Assembly (NCBI GenBank): GCA_016198805.1
Contig: JACQHU010000148.1
Span: 1 to 18,085, forward strand
DNA from: Armatimonadota bacterium
GTDB taxonomy: Bacteria; Sysuimicrobiota; Sysuimicrobiia; Sysuimicrobiales; Humicultoraceae
Direction: 5' to 3'
DNA: 18,085 bases
Part shown: positions 8,082 through 15,010 of the stretch, one piece after another
Position numbering within the stretch: position 1 is the first letter of the stretch
Layout of the letters: each line of letters opens with the position of its first letter
The notes under the pieces: generated by a model
What the model was told of the DNA's origin: nothing
What the model saw: only the letters and a program-made list of their open reading frames with translations
Databases searched by the model: none
Made by a program: the position numbers and the translations under genes

Positions 8082-8668
8082 CCCTCCACCGGACGTTCAT
8101 CGCCGTCGAGCTCGACCCCGAACTCCAGCGGGCGGTGGCCGAGGTGCAGGAACGACTCCGCGCTGCCGGAGCCCGGCTGCGGTGGGTGAAGCCACACAAC
8201 GTCCACTTCACGCTCAGGTTTCTCGGAGAAATTCCGGCGGCGCAGGTAGCCCGCGCGACGGTGGCGAGCCGGGAGGCCGCCAAGGATGTGGTGCCTTTTG
8301 CCATCACCCTTGCCGGGTTTGGGGCCTTCCCCGGGCCGAATCGGCCGCAGGTCGTCTGGATCGGGCTGCGGGATGGCGCCGAACCCCTGGAGCGTCTCGG
8401 TGCGCACCTTGACGCTGCGCTCGCCAGACAGGGATTTGCCCCGGACCCCCGCCAGTTCAGGCCCCACGCCACGCTGGGGCGCCCACGAGACGATCGGCGA
8501 TGGGGAGACCTGGTCCGGGTCCTGGAGCAGTACCGGAACCTCGAGATCGGCCGCCAGGAGGTCACCCGAATTGCGGTTATGGAGAGCCGGTTGACTCCTG
8601 ATGGACCGGTGTACACGGTCTGCGAGCAGGTTCCGCTTGACCAGGGGTTGAATGCTTCACCTGAATAA
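8075..8668 (+). CDS. thpR: RNA 2',3'-cyclic phosphodiesterase (LigT/2H family)
   Basis: A 197-residue member of the 2H phosphoesterase superfamily, historically called 2'-5' RNA ligase (LigT). The family hydrolyses 2',3'-cyclic phosphate RNA ends to 2'-phosphates. Both signature motifs are present: H44-F-T46-L in HNVHFTLRFLGE, and H131-A-T133-L in RPHATLGRPR. The N-terminus RTFIAVEL is typical. The ATG at 8075 overlaps the cinA stop by seven bases. A GTG at 8078 would give a four-base GTGA overlap and a protein one residue shorter, and the sequence cannot decide between them. The gene ends about 110 bases before recA, in a gap that holds the recA promoter. The biological role in bacteria is not settled; its place between cinA and recA is conserved in several lineages. 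Confidence 0.94.
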   Translation: MVTLHRTFIAVELDPELQRAVAEVQERLRAAGARLRWVKPHNVHFTLRFLGEIPAAQVARATVASREAAKDVVPFAITLAGFGAFPGPNRPQVVWIGLRDGAEPLERLGAHLDAALARQGFAPDPRQFRPHATLGRPRDDRRWGDLVRVLEQYRNLEIGRQEVTRIAVMESRLTPDGPVYTVCEQVPLDQGLNASPE

Positions 8669-8714
8669 TCTCCAAGATGTGGTATATCGGCCGGCCAGAG
8701 GTAGAATTGTGGCG

Positions 8715-8743
8715 TTGACAAGCGAACATTTGTTTGGTATCTT
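8715..8743 (+). promoter_or_regulatory. recA promoter (TTGACA, 17-base spacer, TATCTT)
   Basis: A consensus -35 box TTGACA (8715-8720) is followed by exactly 17 bases and the -10 box TATCTT (8738-8743), ahead of recA. Transcription would start near 8750, giving a leader of about 30 bases. The AT-rich spacer contrasts with the high-GC surroundings and contains the SOS box listed separately. The match to a housekeeping sigma promoter is seen directly; activity is inferred. Confidence 0.88.
8723..8736. promoter_or_regulatory. LexA/SOS box (Gram-positive type) in the recA promoter
   Basis: CGAACATTTGTTTG matches the CGAAC-N4-GTTCG operator of Bacillus and actinobacterial LexA in 13 of 14 positions; the one deviation is T for C in the right half. 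It lies wholly in the spacer between -35 and -10, where bound LexA would block RNA polymerase. This strongly suggests DNA-damage induction of recA and any co-transcribed genes. LexA itself is not in the window. Confidence 0.85.
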
Positions 8744-8762
8744 GGGCGCATCGAAGGGAACC

Positions 8763-8771
8763 GAGGGAGGG
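8763..8771 (+). promoter_or_regulatory. recA ribosome binding site
   Basis: GAGGGAGGG lies eight bases before the recA ATG at 8780, a strong Shine-Dalgarno sequence at good distance. It fixes the recA start. The same core, within AACCGAGGGAGG (8759-8770), recurs before rny and is the comparison used for the rny start problem. Confidence 0.85.
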
Positions 8772-8779
8772 TATCCACA

Positions 8780-9847
8780 ATGAGCGAGCGCCAGCGGGCA
8801 CTGGACCTAGCTCTGTCCCAGATCGAGAAGCAGTTTGGGAAAGGGTCCATCATGAGGCTGGGGGAGGCGTCCGCCAAGCTCCAGGCCGAGGTGATTCCGA
8901 CCGGGGCGCTCGTGCTCGATCTGGCCCTGGGCATCGGCGGTGTGCCGCGGGGGCGCGTGGTCGAGATCTACGGCCCCGAGGCGTCCGGGAAAACAACCCT
9001 GGGCTATCACATCATCGCCGAGGCGCAGCGGGAGGGAGGGGTGGCGGCGTTCATCGACGCCGAGCACGCTCTCGATCCCACCTATGCCCGGGCCGTGGGC
9101 ATGGATGTGGACAACCTGCTCCTGTCGCAGCCCGACAGCGGGGAACAGGCGCTGGAGATCGCCGAGACCCTGGTCCGCAGCGGGGCGCTGGATGTGATCG
9201 TCGTCGACTCGGTCGCGGCGTTGGTGCCGCGTGCGGAACTCGAAGGCGAGATGGGCGACGCGCATGTGGGGCTGCAGGCGCGGCTGATGTCGCAGGCGCT
9301 GCGCAAGCTCGTGGGCACCATCAGCAAATCCCGGACCACGGTGGTGTTCATCAACCAGATTCGCGAGAAGATCGGGGTGATGTTCGGCAATCCCGAGACG
9401 ACAACCGGCGGCCGCGCGCTGAAGTTCTACGCCTCAATCCGCATGGAGATTCGCAAGACCGAGAACCTCAAGAGCGGCGACGAGGTCAAGGGCATGCGGG
9501 CGCGCGTGAAGGTCGTCAAGAACAAGCTGGCTCCCCCGTTCCGCGATGCCGAGATCGACATCATCTATGGCCAGGGCATTTCGCGCTCTGCCAATATTCT
9601 GGATGCCGCGACGGCGGCGGGGCTCGTCGGGCGGTCGGGCGCCTGGTTCACCTACGGCGACCTGCGACTGGGGCAGGGCCGCGACAACGCCCGCGAGTTT
9701 CTCGATAACAATCCGGAGGTGGCCCGCGAACTTGACCGTCGGGTGCGAGAGGCACGGGGGTTAATCCGGCAGGCGCAACCCGCGGTGGAAACGCCGCCAC
9801 CAGCACCGGAGCCGACGCGTCCAGTGGCGGCCCGGGCGCGCGCCTAG
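8780..9847 (+). CDS. recA: Recombinase RecA
   Basis: This 355-residue ATP-dependent strand-exchange recombinase also activates LexA self-cleavage. The length and all core motifs are standard: Walker A GPEASGKT (65-72), the catalytic glutamate in FIDAEHALDP (E95), Walker B VIVVDS (139-144), the DNA-binding loop GVMFGNPETTTGG (199-211) and the FINQIREKIG block just before it. The ATG at 8780 follows a strong ribosome binding site and gives the expected N-terminus. The last 25 residues are unusual in being proline/alanine/arginine-rich (for example TRPVAARARA) rather than strongly acidic as in E. coli RecA. The gene has its own SOS-type promoter, and recX follows 21 bases later. Assignment is certain; the effect of the tail is unknown. 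Confidence 0.99.
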   Translation: MSERQRALDLALSQIEKQFGKGSIMRLGEASAKLQAEVIPTGALVLDLALGIGGVPRGRVVEIYGPEASGKTTLGYHIIAEAQREGGVAAFIDAEHALDPTYARAVGMDVDNLLLSQPDSGEQALEIAETLVRSGALDVIVVDSVAALVPRAELEGEMGDAHVGLQARLMSQALRKLVGTISKSRTTVVFINQIREKIGVMFGNPETTTGGRALKFYASIRMEIRKTENLKSGDEVKGMRARVKVVKNKLAPPFRDAEIDIIYGQGISRSANILDAATAAGLVGRSGAWFTYGDLRLGQGRDNAREFLDNNPEVARELDRRVREARGLIRQAQPAVETPPPAPEPTRPVAARARA

Positions 9848-9868
9848 GAGCGGGAGAGGAGAGGGGCG

Positions 9869-10549
9869 GTGGCGGAGGCCGCGGCCACCTATCGCGTGGT
9901 CCGTGTCCGCCCGTGGCATCGCGACCCGCTCGTCCGCATCGTCGAGATCGAGGGAGCCGGATCGTTCAGGCTCGACGCCGAAGCCGTTGAGGCGCTGGGG
10001 GTGGTCGAGGGCGGCGGGGTGTCCGGGGCCATCGCGGAGCGCCTCGCGCAGATCGGCGCCAGGTGGCAGGGGCGCGCGGTCGCCCTGCGCCTGCTGGAGC
10101 GGCGCCTGCGCAGCCGGGCTGAACTCGAGGGAGCGCTCCGGCGCCGCGGCCTGCCGAAGGTCATCGTCGCGGCTGTGCTCGCCGACCTGGCCCGAGCCGG
10201 GTTCATTGACGACGCCCGCTTCGCGCAGGCCTGGGTCCGGGACCGGCTGGCGCTCCGGCCCAGCGGCCGGGCCCGGCTGCGGGCGGAACTGCTGGCCCGG
10301 GGTGTTGCGCCGGAGGTAGCGGCCGAGGCCATCGGCACATTGCTGCCTTCGGACAAGGAAGAGGATCTGGCGCTGGCCCAGGCGCGGCTGCGCATGCGGC
10401 GCCTCGGCCACCTGCCTTCAACGGTGACCCGCCGCCGTCTGGTCGGGTGGCTCCAGCGCCGGGGCTTCGGCGCGGCCGTCATCGCCCGGGCGCTGCGGCG
10501 GCTGGAGGGCGGGCGTGTGGATACGGAGGATGTCGACGCGACCGCCTGA
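9869..10549 (+). CDS. recX: Regulatory protein RecX
   Basis: A 226-residue cytoplasmic modulator of RecA; RecX proteins bind the RecA filament and inhibit or tune its activity. The sequence shows an N-terminal beta-rich segment of about 60 residues (as in longer Bacillus-type RecX), then tandem three-helix RecX repeats. The first includes LLERRLRSRAELEGALRRRG, the second FIDDARFAQAWVRDRL (FIDDARFA at 112-119), and a third, weaker one lies near the C-terminus (RRRLVGWLQRRGFG). The GTG at 9869 has the purine-rich GGAGAGGAGAGG region just upstream and lies 21 bases after recA, so the two genes are very probably co-transcribed. Its end overlaps the helicase gene by 35 bases if the helicase starts at 10515. 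Confidence 0.94.
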   Translation: MAEAAATYRVVRVRPWHRDPLVRIVEIEGAGSFRLDAEAVEALGVVEGGGVSGAIAERLAQIGARWQGRAVALRLLERRLRSRAELEGALRRRGLPKVIVAAVLADLARAGFIDDARFAQAWVRDRLALRPSGRARLRAELLARGVAPEVAAEAIGTLLPSDKEEDLALAQARLRMRRLGHLPSTVTRRRLVGWLQRRGFGAAVIARALRRLEGGRVDTEDVDATA

Positions 10550-13500
10550 ACGTCCACCCACGCTCGCCGACCAGCTGACGCTCGATCTCTCGGCCGAGCC
10601 CCTCGTCTCCGGCCGCGACGCGGCCGAACGGGCGCTGGAAGGCCTGACCCCGTCTCAACTTGAAGCCGTCACCTTCGGCGAGGGCCCGCTTCTTATCGTC
10701 GCCGGCGCCGGCACAGGGAAGACCACGGTCATCACGCGGCGCATCGCCTGGTTGATCGCCACACGGCGGGCGAAGCCGTCGGAGATCCTGGCGCTGACCT
10801 TCACCGAGAAGGCGGCGGCCGAGATGGAGGCCCGTGTCGACGAACTCGTGCCGTACGGCTATACCGACACCTGGATCAGCACCTTCCACGCCTTCGGCGA
10901 TCGCATCCTCCGCGAGCAGGCACTGGAGATCGGCATCCCGCCGGACTTCCGGGTGCTCTCCCGGCCCGAGCAGTATATCTTCTTCCGCGATCGCCTCTTC
11001 GAACTGCCGCTGGACCGGTACCGCCCGCTGGGTGACCCTACGCGCTTTGTCCATGCGGTGCTGAACCTGATCAGCCGGGCGAAGGATGAAGACATCACCC
11101 CGGAGGCCTATGAGGCCTACGCGGTCGCGCTGCCCGCCCGCGCCGACGGTTCCCCGCAGGAGGCGGAACTGCGCGACGCCGCCGCGGCACACCTGGAACT
11201 GGCACGCACCTATGCGGCCGATCAGCGCCTGCTGCGCGAGAGCGGCCGGGGCGATTTCGGCGACCTGATCGTCCTGCCGCTGCAGCTGTTTCGCGAACGG
11301 CCCGAGATCCTCCGGCGGTATCAGCAGCGCTTCCGGTACATCCTGGTGGACGAGTTTCAGGACACGAACCACGCGCAGTTCGAAGTGGTGAAGCTGCTGG
11401 CCGCCGCGCACCGGAACATCACCGTTGTGGGCGATGACGACCAGTCCATCTACAAGTTCCGAGGCGCGGCGATCAGCAACATCCTGGGCTTCACCGCCGC
11501 CTACCCCGACGCCGCCCAGGTGGTGCTCACCGAAAACTTCCGCTCACCGCAGCAGGTCCTGGACGCGGCCTACCGCCTGATCCAGCACAACAACCCCGAC
11601 CGGCTGGAGGTCCGCAACGACCTGGACAAGCGTCTCGTCTCGCGCGTCGGCGAGGGGCCCAGGGTCGAGCACCGGCACTACGACACGCTGACCACCGAAG
11701 CGGATGCGGTGGCCGCGGCGATCGCCGACTACATGGCCGGCGGTGGCCGCTACCGGGACTGCGCGATCCTGGTGCGGGCCAACCAGGACGCCGACCCGTT
11801 CCTCCGCGCCCTGAACGTCCGCGGGATCCCCTGGTGGTTCTCCGGCACGCGGGGACTGTACGACCGCGAAGAGGTCCGGGTGGCCCTGGCGTTTCTCCGG
11901 GTGCTGGCCAACCCGTCCGACAACCTGAGCCTGTACTACCTGGGAACCTCGGCCCTGTACATGATCGATGCCACCGACATGGCGCGGGCGCTGAGCTATG
12001 CCAGCCGCCGCAACCGGTCGCTGGAGCACACGTTCCGGCACCTGGGCGGCGCACCGGAGTTGAGCGCGGAACTCTCGCCGGAGAGCCATGCGTCGATTGC
12101 CCGCCTGGTGGAGGACCTGGACGAAATGCGGGCCCTGATGCGTCATCACGCCACCGGCCGCGTCCTCTATGAGTACCTGGTGCAGCGCACCGGCTACATC
12201 CGTCGCCTGGCCACCTCCGAGCAGCCAGGCGACGAGGCCCGGGTCGCCAACCTGGCGCGGTTCTTCGACATCGTAGCGCGGCACGGCGAGGTGGCGCTCT
12301 ACGACCGTGTGCCCGAGTTCGTCCGGCGGATGGAGGATCTGATCGCCGCGGGCGACGACCCGCCGATTCCCGACCCCGATCCCGACTTCGACGGCGTGCA
12401 GGTCCTCACCGTGCACAAGGCCAAGGGCCTGGAGTTCCCTGTGGTCTTCCTGGTTAACTGCGTGGCGGACCGGTTCCCGTCGCGGGCACGCAGCGAACCG
12501 CTGGAGCTCCCGGACGACCTGGTGCGCGACAAAGAGGTGTTGCCGACAGGCGACAGCCATCTGCAGGAAGAGCGCCGGCTCTTCTACGTGGGGATGACGC
12601 GCGCGAAGCACCGGCTGGTCTTGACCAGCGGCCGGGACTACGGCGGCATCCGGGCCCGCAAGGTCAGCCGGTTCGTGCTGGAGGCCCTGGACGTGCCCAC
12701 CGTCGACGAGGCGGCCTACCGCGCCTCCCCGGTGGAAGCCATCCACCGGCACGCCCCGCCGCCTGAGGTGCAGCAGTCGCTGCCGGGGGTCCTGCCGGAC
12801 GATCTGCCGATCAGCCTGTCGTTCCGGCAGGTGGACGACTACCAGATCTGTCCGCTCAAGTACAAGTACGCCCATATCCTTCGCGTGCCGCTGCTGCGTG
12901 ATCACCGGGTTGTCTACGGGGCGGCGGTGCATGCAGCCGCGATGGAGTACAACCGGCGCCGGGCGCGCGGCCAGCGTGTCGATCTGGACGACCTGGTCCG
13001 CGCGCTGGAGCGGACCTGGGTGACCGAGGGGTTCATCAGCCGCGAGCACGAGGACCAGCGGCTCGCCGAGGGCCGCGCCGTGCTGGCCCGCTTCCTCGAG
13101 TATCAGCTGGCGAGCGGAACGGTCCCGACCATGGTCGAGAGCAAGTTCTCGTTCCAGTTGGGGACGACGAGGGTGCGAGGGCGCTGGGACCGGGTAGACA
13201 TCCGCCGGAGCGCGGGGGCCTCCGACAGGGGCGAAGTGGTCATTATCGATTTCAAGACCAGCGACGTCCGGGCCCAGAAAGACGCTGACCGGCGGGCGAA
13301 GGAGAGCCCGCAGCTGGCCATCTATGCTCTGGCCTACGGGCGCCACTACGGCCGCCCTCCCGACCGGCTGGAACTCCACTTCCTCGGTCCGCAGCAGGTG
13401 CTGGTGGGGACCGCGACGCCCACCGACGCGATGCTGGAAGAGGCGACGGAGGCCATCCAGCGCGCAGCCGTGGGCATTCGCCGGCAGCATTTTGTGGCCA

Positions 13501-13574
13501 CCCCGGACTACTACCGGGCCTGCCGGTACTGCGCCTTCGCGTCGATCTGCCCCTACACGGCCCGGGAGGACTGA
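10515..13574 (+). CDS. UvrD/PcrA-type helicase fused to a RecB/Cas4-like Fe-S nuclease domain
   Basis: This 1019-residue protein joins a superfamily 1A 3'-5' DNA helicase to a C-terminal PD-(D/E)XK nuclease. Helicase motifs in order are LTPSQLEAV (Q motif, 44-52), Walker A AGAGTGKT (63-70), Walker B VDEFQD (278-283), GDDDQSIYKFRG (306-317), VHKAKGLEF (633-641) and LFYVGMTRAKH (689-699, R696). The nuclease has H806 in GAAVHAAAME, D892 in RWDRVD, D912-F-K914-T and QLAIY (933-937). C779 with C1003, C1006 and C1012 forms the four-cysteine 4Fe-4S pattern of AddB/Cas4-type nucleases. Both halves look intact. A double-strand-break end-processing role like AddAB or AdnAB is inferred. The GTG at 10515 is preferred because GGAGGG lies five bases upstream; the ATG at 10530 has GGAGG abutting it. 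Confidence 0.93.
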   Translation: MWIRRMSTRPPERPPTLADQLTLDLSAEPLVSGRDAAERALEGLTPSQLEAVTFGEGPLLIVAGAGTGKTTVITRRIAWLIATRRAKPSEILALTFTEKAAAEMEARVDELVPYGYTDTWISTFHAFGDRILREQALEIGIPPDFRVLSRPEQYIFFRDRLFELPLDRYRPLGDPTRFVHAVLNLISRAKDEDITPEAYEAYAVALPARADGSPQEAELRDAAAAHLELARTYAADQRLLRESGRGDFGDLIVLPLQLFRERPEILRRYQQRFRYILVDEFQDTNHAQFEVVKLLAAAHRNITVVGDDDQSIYKFRGAAISNILGFTAAYPDAAQVVLTENFRSPQQVLDAAYRLIQHNNPDRLEVRNDLDKRLVSRVGEGPRVEHRHYDTLTTEADAVAAAIADYMAGGGRYRDCAILVRANQDADPFLRALNVRGIPWWFSGTRGLYDREEVRVALAFLRVLANPSDNLSLYYLGTSALYMIDATDMARALSYASRRNRSLEHTFRHLGGAPELSAELSPESHASIARLVEDLDEMRALMRHHATGRVLYEYLVQRTGYIRRLATSEQPGDEARVANLARFFDIVARHGEVALYDRVPEFVRRMEDLIAAGDDPPIPDPDPDFDGVQVLTVHKAKGLEFPVVFLVNCVADRFPSRARSEPLELPDDLVRDKEVLPTGDSHLQEERRLFYVGMTRAKHRLVLTSGRDYGGIRARKVSRFVLEALDVPTVDEAAYRASPVEAIHRHAPPPEVQQSLPGVLPDDLPISLSFRQVDDYQICPLKYKYAHILRVPLLRDHRVVYGAAVHAAAMEYNRRRARGQRVDLDDLVRALERTWVTEGFISREHEDQRLAEGRAVLARFLEYQLASGTVPTMVESKFSFQLGTTRVRGRWDRVDIRRSAGASDRGEVVIIDFKTSDVRAQKDADRRAKESPQLAIYALAYGRHYGRPPDRLELHFLGPQQVLVGTATPTDAMLEEATEAIQRAAVGIRRQHFVATPDYYRACRYCAFASICPYTARED

Positions 13575-13640
13575 ACGTGACGGCAGGCGCGCTGAGACCA
13601 GGGATCCGACGGCGTGAGGTTTCTGCACGGTGAGGTGCCT

Positions 13641-14825
13641 ATGAGCGATGTCGTGATGCTGGCGGTCGCGATCCTCATCGCGGCCGCGATCGTCGTGGCG
13701 GCCATCCTGGCCGCGCGCCGGCGTGAGCATGCCGATCCGGGCCTGGTGGTGATGCAGCAGCAGGTGGACGCGCTGCGCGCGCAGGTGGGACAGAGCCTTG
13801 ATGCAACCGCCCGGGCGCTGGCCGAGCGCACCGAGGCCCTGCAGACACAGCTCAATACCCGCCTGGAAGAGGTCACACGGACCGTCAACCAGCGCCTCGC
13901 CGAGAGCACAACCACCCTGCAGCAGGTCAACGAGAGTCTGGGGCAGCGCCTGGATGTCAACCTGCAGATGGTCGGCCAGCGGTTTTCCGAGACGGCGGGC
14001 ATGGTCACCACCGTGCACGAGAAACTCAAGGAACTGGAGGAGGCGGCCAGCCGCATTTTCGAGGTGGGAAGGGACCTGACCTCGCTGCAGGAGATCCTGA
14101 AGCCGCCGAAGCTGCGGGGTGGCCTCGGCGAGCTGCTGCTGGAGAACCTGCTGCGCGACCGGCTGCCCGAAGGGCAGTTTGAGATGCAGTACAAGTTTAG
14201 CAATGGCACCATCGTCGACGCCGTCATCCGATTGGGCGACCGGATGGTCCCGGTGGATTCGAAGTTCCCGCTCGAGGGGTTCCACGCGATCCTGGATGCG
14301 GCGTCTGAGGAAGAGCGGGGGAAGGCCCGGCGCGACTTCCTGCGCCAGGTGCAGGGCCACGTCAAGACGATCGGTGACAAGTATATTCTCCCCGCGGAGG
14401 GCACGTACGACTTCGCCTTGATGTACATCCCGGCCGAAAATATCTATTACGAGGTCGTGGTGCGCGGAGACGAGTCGGGAGGCCTCTACACGTTCGCCAT
14501 GGAGCGACGTGTGATTCCGGTATCGCCCACCACGTTCTACGCCTACCTGGCCGCGCTCGTGTACGGCCTCAAGGGTCTGCAGGTCGAAAAGCAGGCGGCT
14601 CAGATCCGGCAGGGGCTGGCCCAGCTCGCCATGGACTTCGAGAAGGTGCGAGATCCGCTGGGGAAACTGGGCGACAAGATCCGCCTTGCGCAGCAAAACT
14701 ACGACCAGGCACGGCGCTCGCTTGACCGGTTCGCGGACCGCCTGGGGGCGCTCAGCGGCGTCCCCCTGCCCGAGGCCGAACCCCAGGCCCTGCCGCTGGG
14801 CGACAGGAGCGACGAGCCCGAGTAA
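13641..14825 (+). CDS. rmuC: DNA recombination protein RmuC
   Basis: A 394-residue member of the RmuC family, named for its effect on recombination at short inverted repeats in E. coli. It has an N-terminal membrane helix (about 4-24, VVMLAVAILIAAAIVVAAILA) and a long alpha-helical, coiled-coil-like region (about 36-140). The conserved RmuC domain follows, with KLRGGLGELLLENLL, VDAVIRLGDR (192-201), VPVDSKFPLEGF with D206, FALMYIPAENIYYEVV and VIPVSPTTFYAYLA. The domain is thought to be nuclease-like, but direct activity is not well established. The ATG at 13641 follows GGTGAGGTG and gives an N-terminus starting just before the membrane helix; a GTG at 13614 would add nine residues. The gene is 66 bases after the helicase-nuclease, so co-transcription is likely. 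Two hairpins follow it. Confidence 0.94.
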   Translation: MSDVVMLAVAILIAAAIVVAAILAARRREHADPGLVVMQQQVDALRAQVGQSLDATARALAERTEALQTQLNTRLEEVTRTVNQRLAESTTTLQQVNESLGQRLDVNLQMVGQRFSETAGMVTTVHEKLKELEEAASRIFEVGRDLTSLQEILKPPKLRGGLGELLLENLLRDRLPEGQFEMQYKFSNGTIVDAVIRLGDRMVPVDSKFPLEGFHAILDAASEEERGKARRDFLRQVQGHVKTIGDKYILPAEGTYDFALMYIPAENIYYEVVVRGDESGGLYTFAMERRVIPVSPTTFYAYLAALVYGLKGLQVEKQAAQIRQGLAQLAMDFEKVRDPLGKLGDKIRLAQQNYDQARRSLDRFADRLGALSGVPLPEAEPQALPLGDRSDEPE

Positions 14826-14835
14826 ACACGCGAGG

Positions 14836-14852
14836 GGCGGCGCAGCGCCGCC
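14836..14852 (+). terminator. Possible terminator hairpin after rmuC
   Basis: A perfect 7-bp inverted repeat (GGCGGCG, CAG loop, CGCCGCC) starts ten bases after the rmuC stop. It is very stable but lacks a downstream T-run, so it may be a weak or non-classical terminator or a message-end stabiliser. Its place between rmuC and the rny promoter fits the end of a transcription unit. Confidence 0.45.
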
Positions 14853-14865
14853 ACCGGGTCCAGCC

Positions 14866-14891
14866 AGCCTCCGAGGCGCATCAGGGAGGCT
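14866..14891 (+). terminator. Second hairpin between rmuC and rny
   Basis: AGCCTCC (14866-14872) pairs perfectly with GGAGGCT (14885-14891) across a 12-base loop. A shorter hairpin, GCCT-CCG-AGGC, can form from the left arm instead, so the two are mutually exclusive. No T-run follows. It could back up the first hairpin, or pairing may be fortuitous in GC-rich DNA. Confidence 0.35.
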
Positions 14892-14904
14892 CACCCCGGT
14901 CGCC

Positions 14905-14934
14905 TTGACACCATTTTCCAGCCGCCGGTACAAT
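14905..14934 (+). promoter_or_regulatory. Promoter for rny operon (TTGACA, 18-base spacer, TACAAT)
   Basis: TTGACA (14905-14910), an 18-base spacer and TACAAT (14929-14934) form a near-consensus housekeeping promoter upstream of rny. The predicted start is near 14941, giving a leader of about 70-80 bases. It follows the two hairpins after rmuC, so rny, ymdB and the PHP gene probably form a separate unit from the recA block. No SOS box is visible in it. Confidence 0.8.
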
Positions 14935-15002
14935 CGACTGAAAGGCACGCACGAACCATCCTTGAACGCTGGAGGGTGATGCGCGCGGGGTCACTGACAA
15001 CC

Positions 15003-15010
15003 GAGGGAGG
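15003..15010 (+). promoter_or_regulatory. rny ribosome binding site that conflicts with the GTG start
   Basis: GAGGGAGG ends on the first base of the only usable upstream standard start codon, GTG at 15010, leaving no spacing. Eight bases separate it from an in-frame ATC at 15019. The recA gene has the same GAGGGAGG core with its ATG at nearly that distance. The site therefore argues for initiation at the ATC, or for a base change from ATG. Confidence 0.6.

Noticed and set aside
8637..8671. Second possible promoter (TTGACC ... TAATCT) at the thpR end
   Set aside because: Box spacing is about 23 bases, outside the workable range, and a far better promoter lies 75 bases downstream.
8688..8696. 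GGCCGGCC palindrome upstream of the recA promoter
   Set aside because: Short palindromes of this kind are expected by chance in GC-rich DNA, and there is no T-run to suggest a terminator after thpR.
11544..14948. 1134-codon open frame on the minus strand opposite the helicase and rmuC
   Set aside because: It lies antisense to two genes with full family motifs. Its translation is low-complexity and rich in R, H, Q, G and P with no recognisable domain, as expected from codon bias in high-GC DNA.
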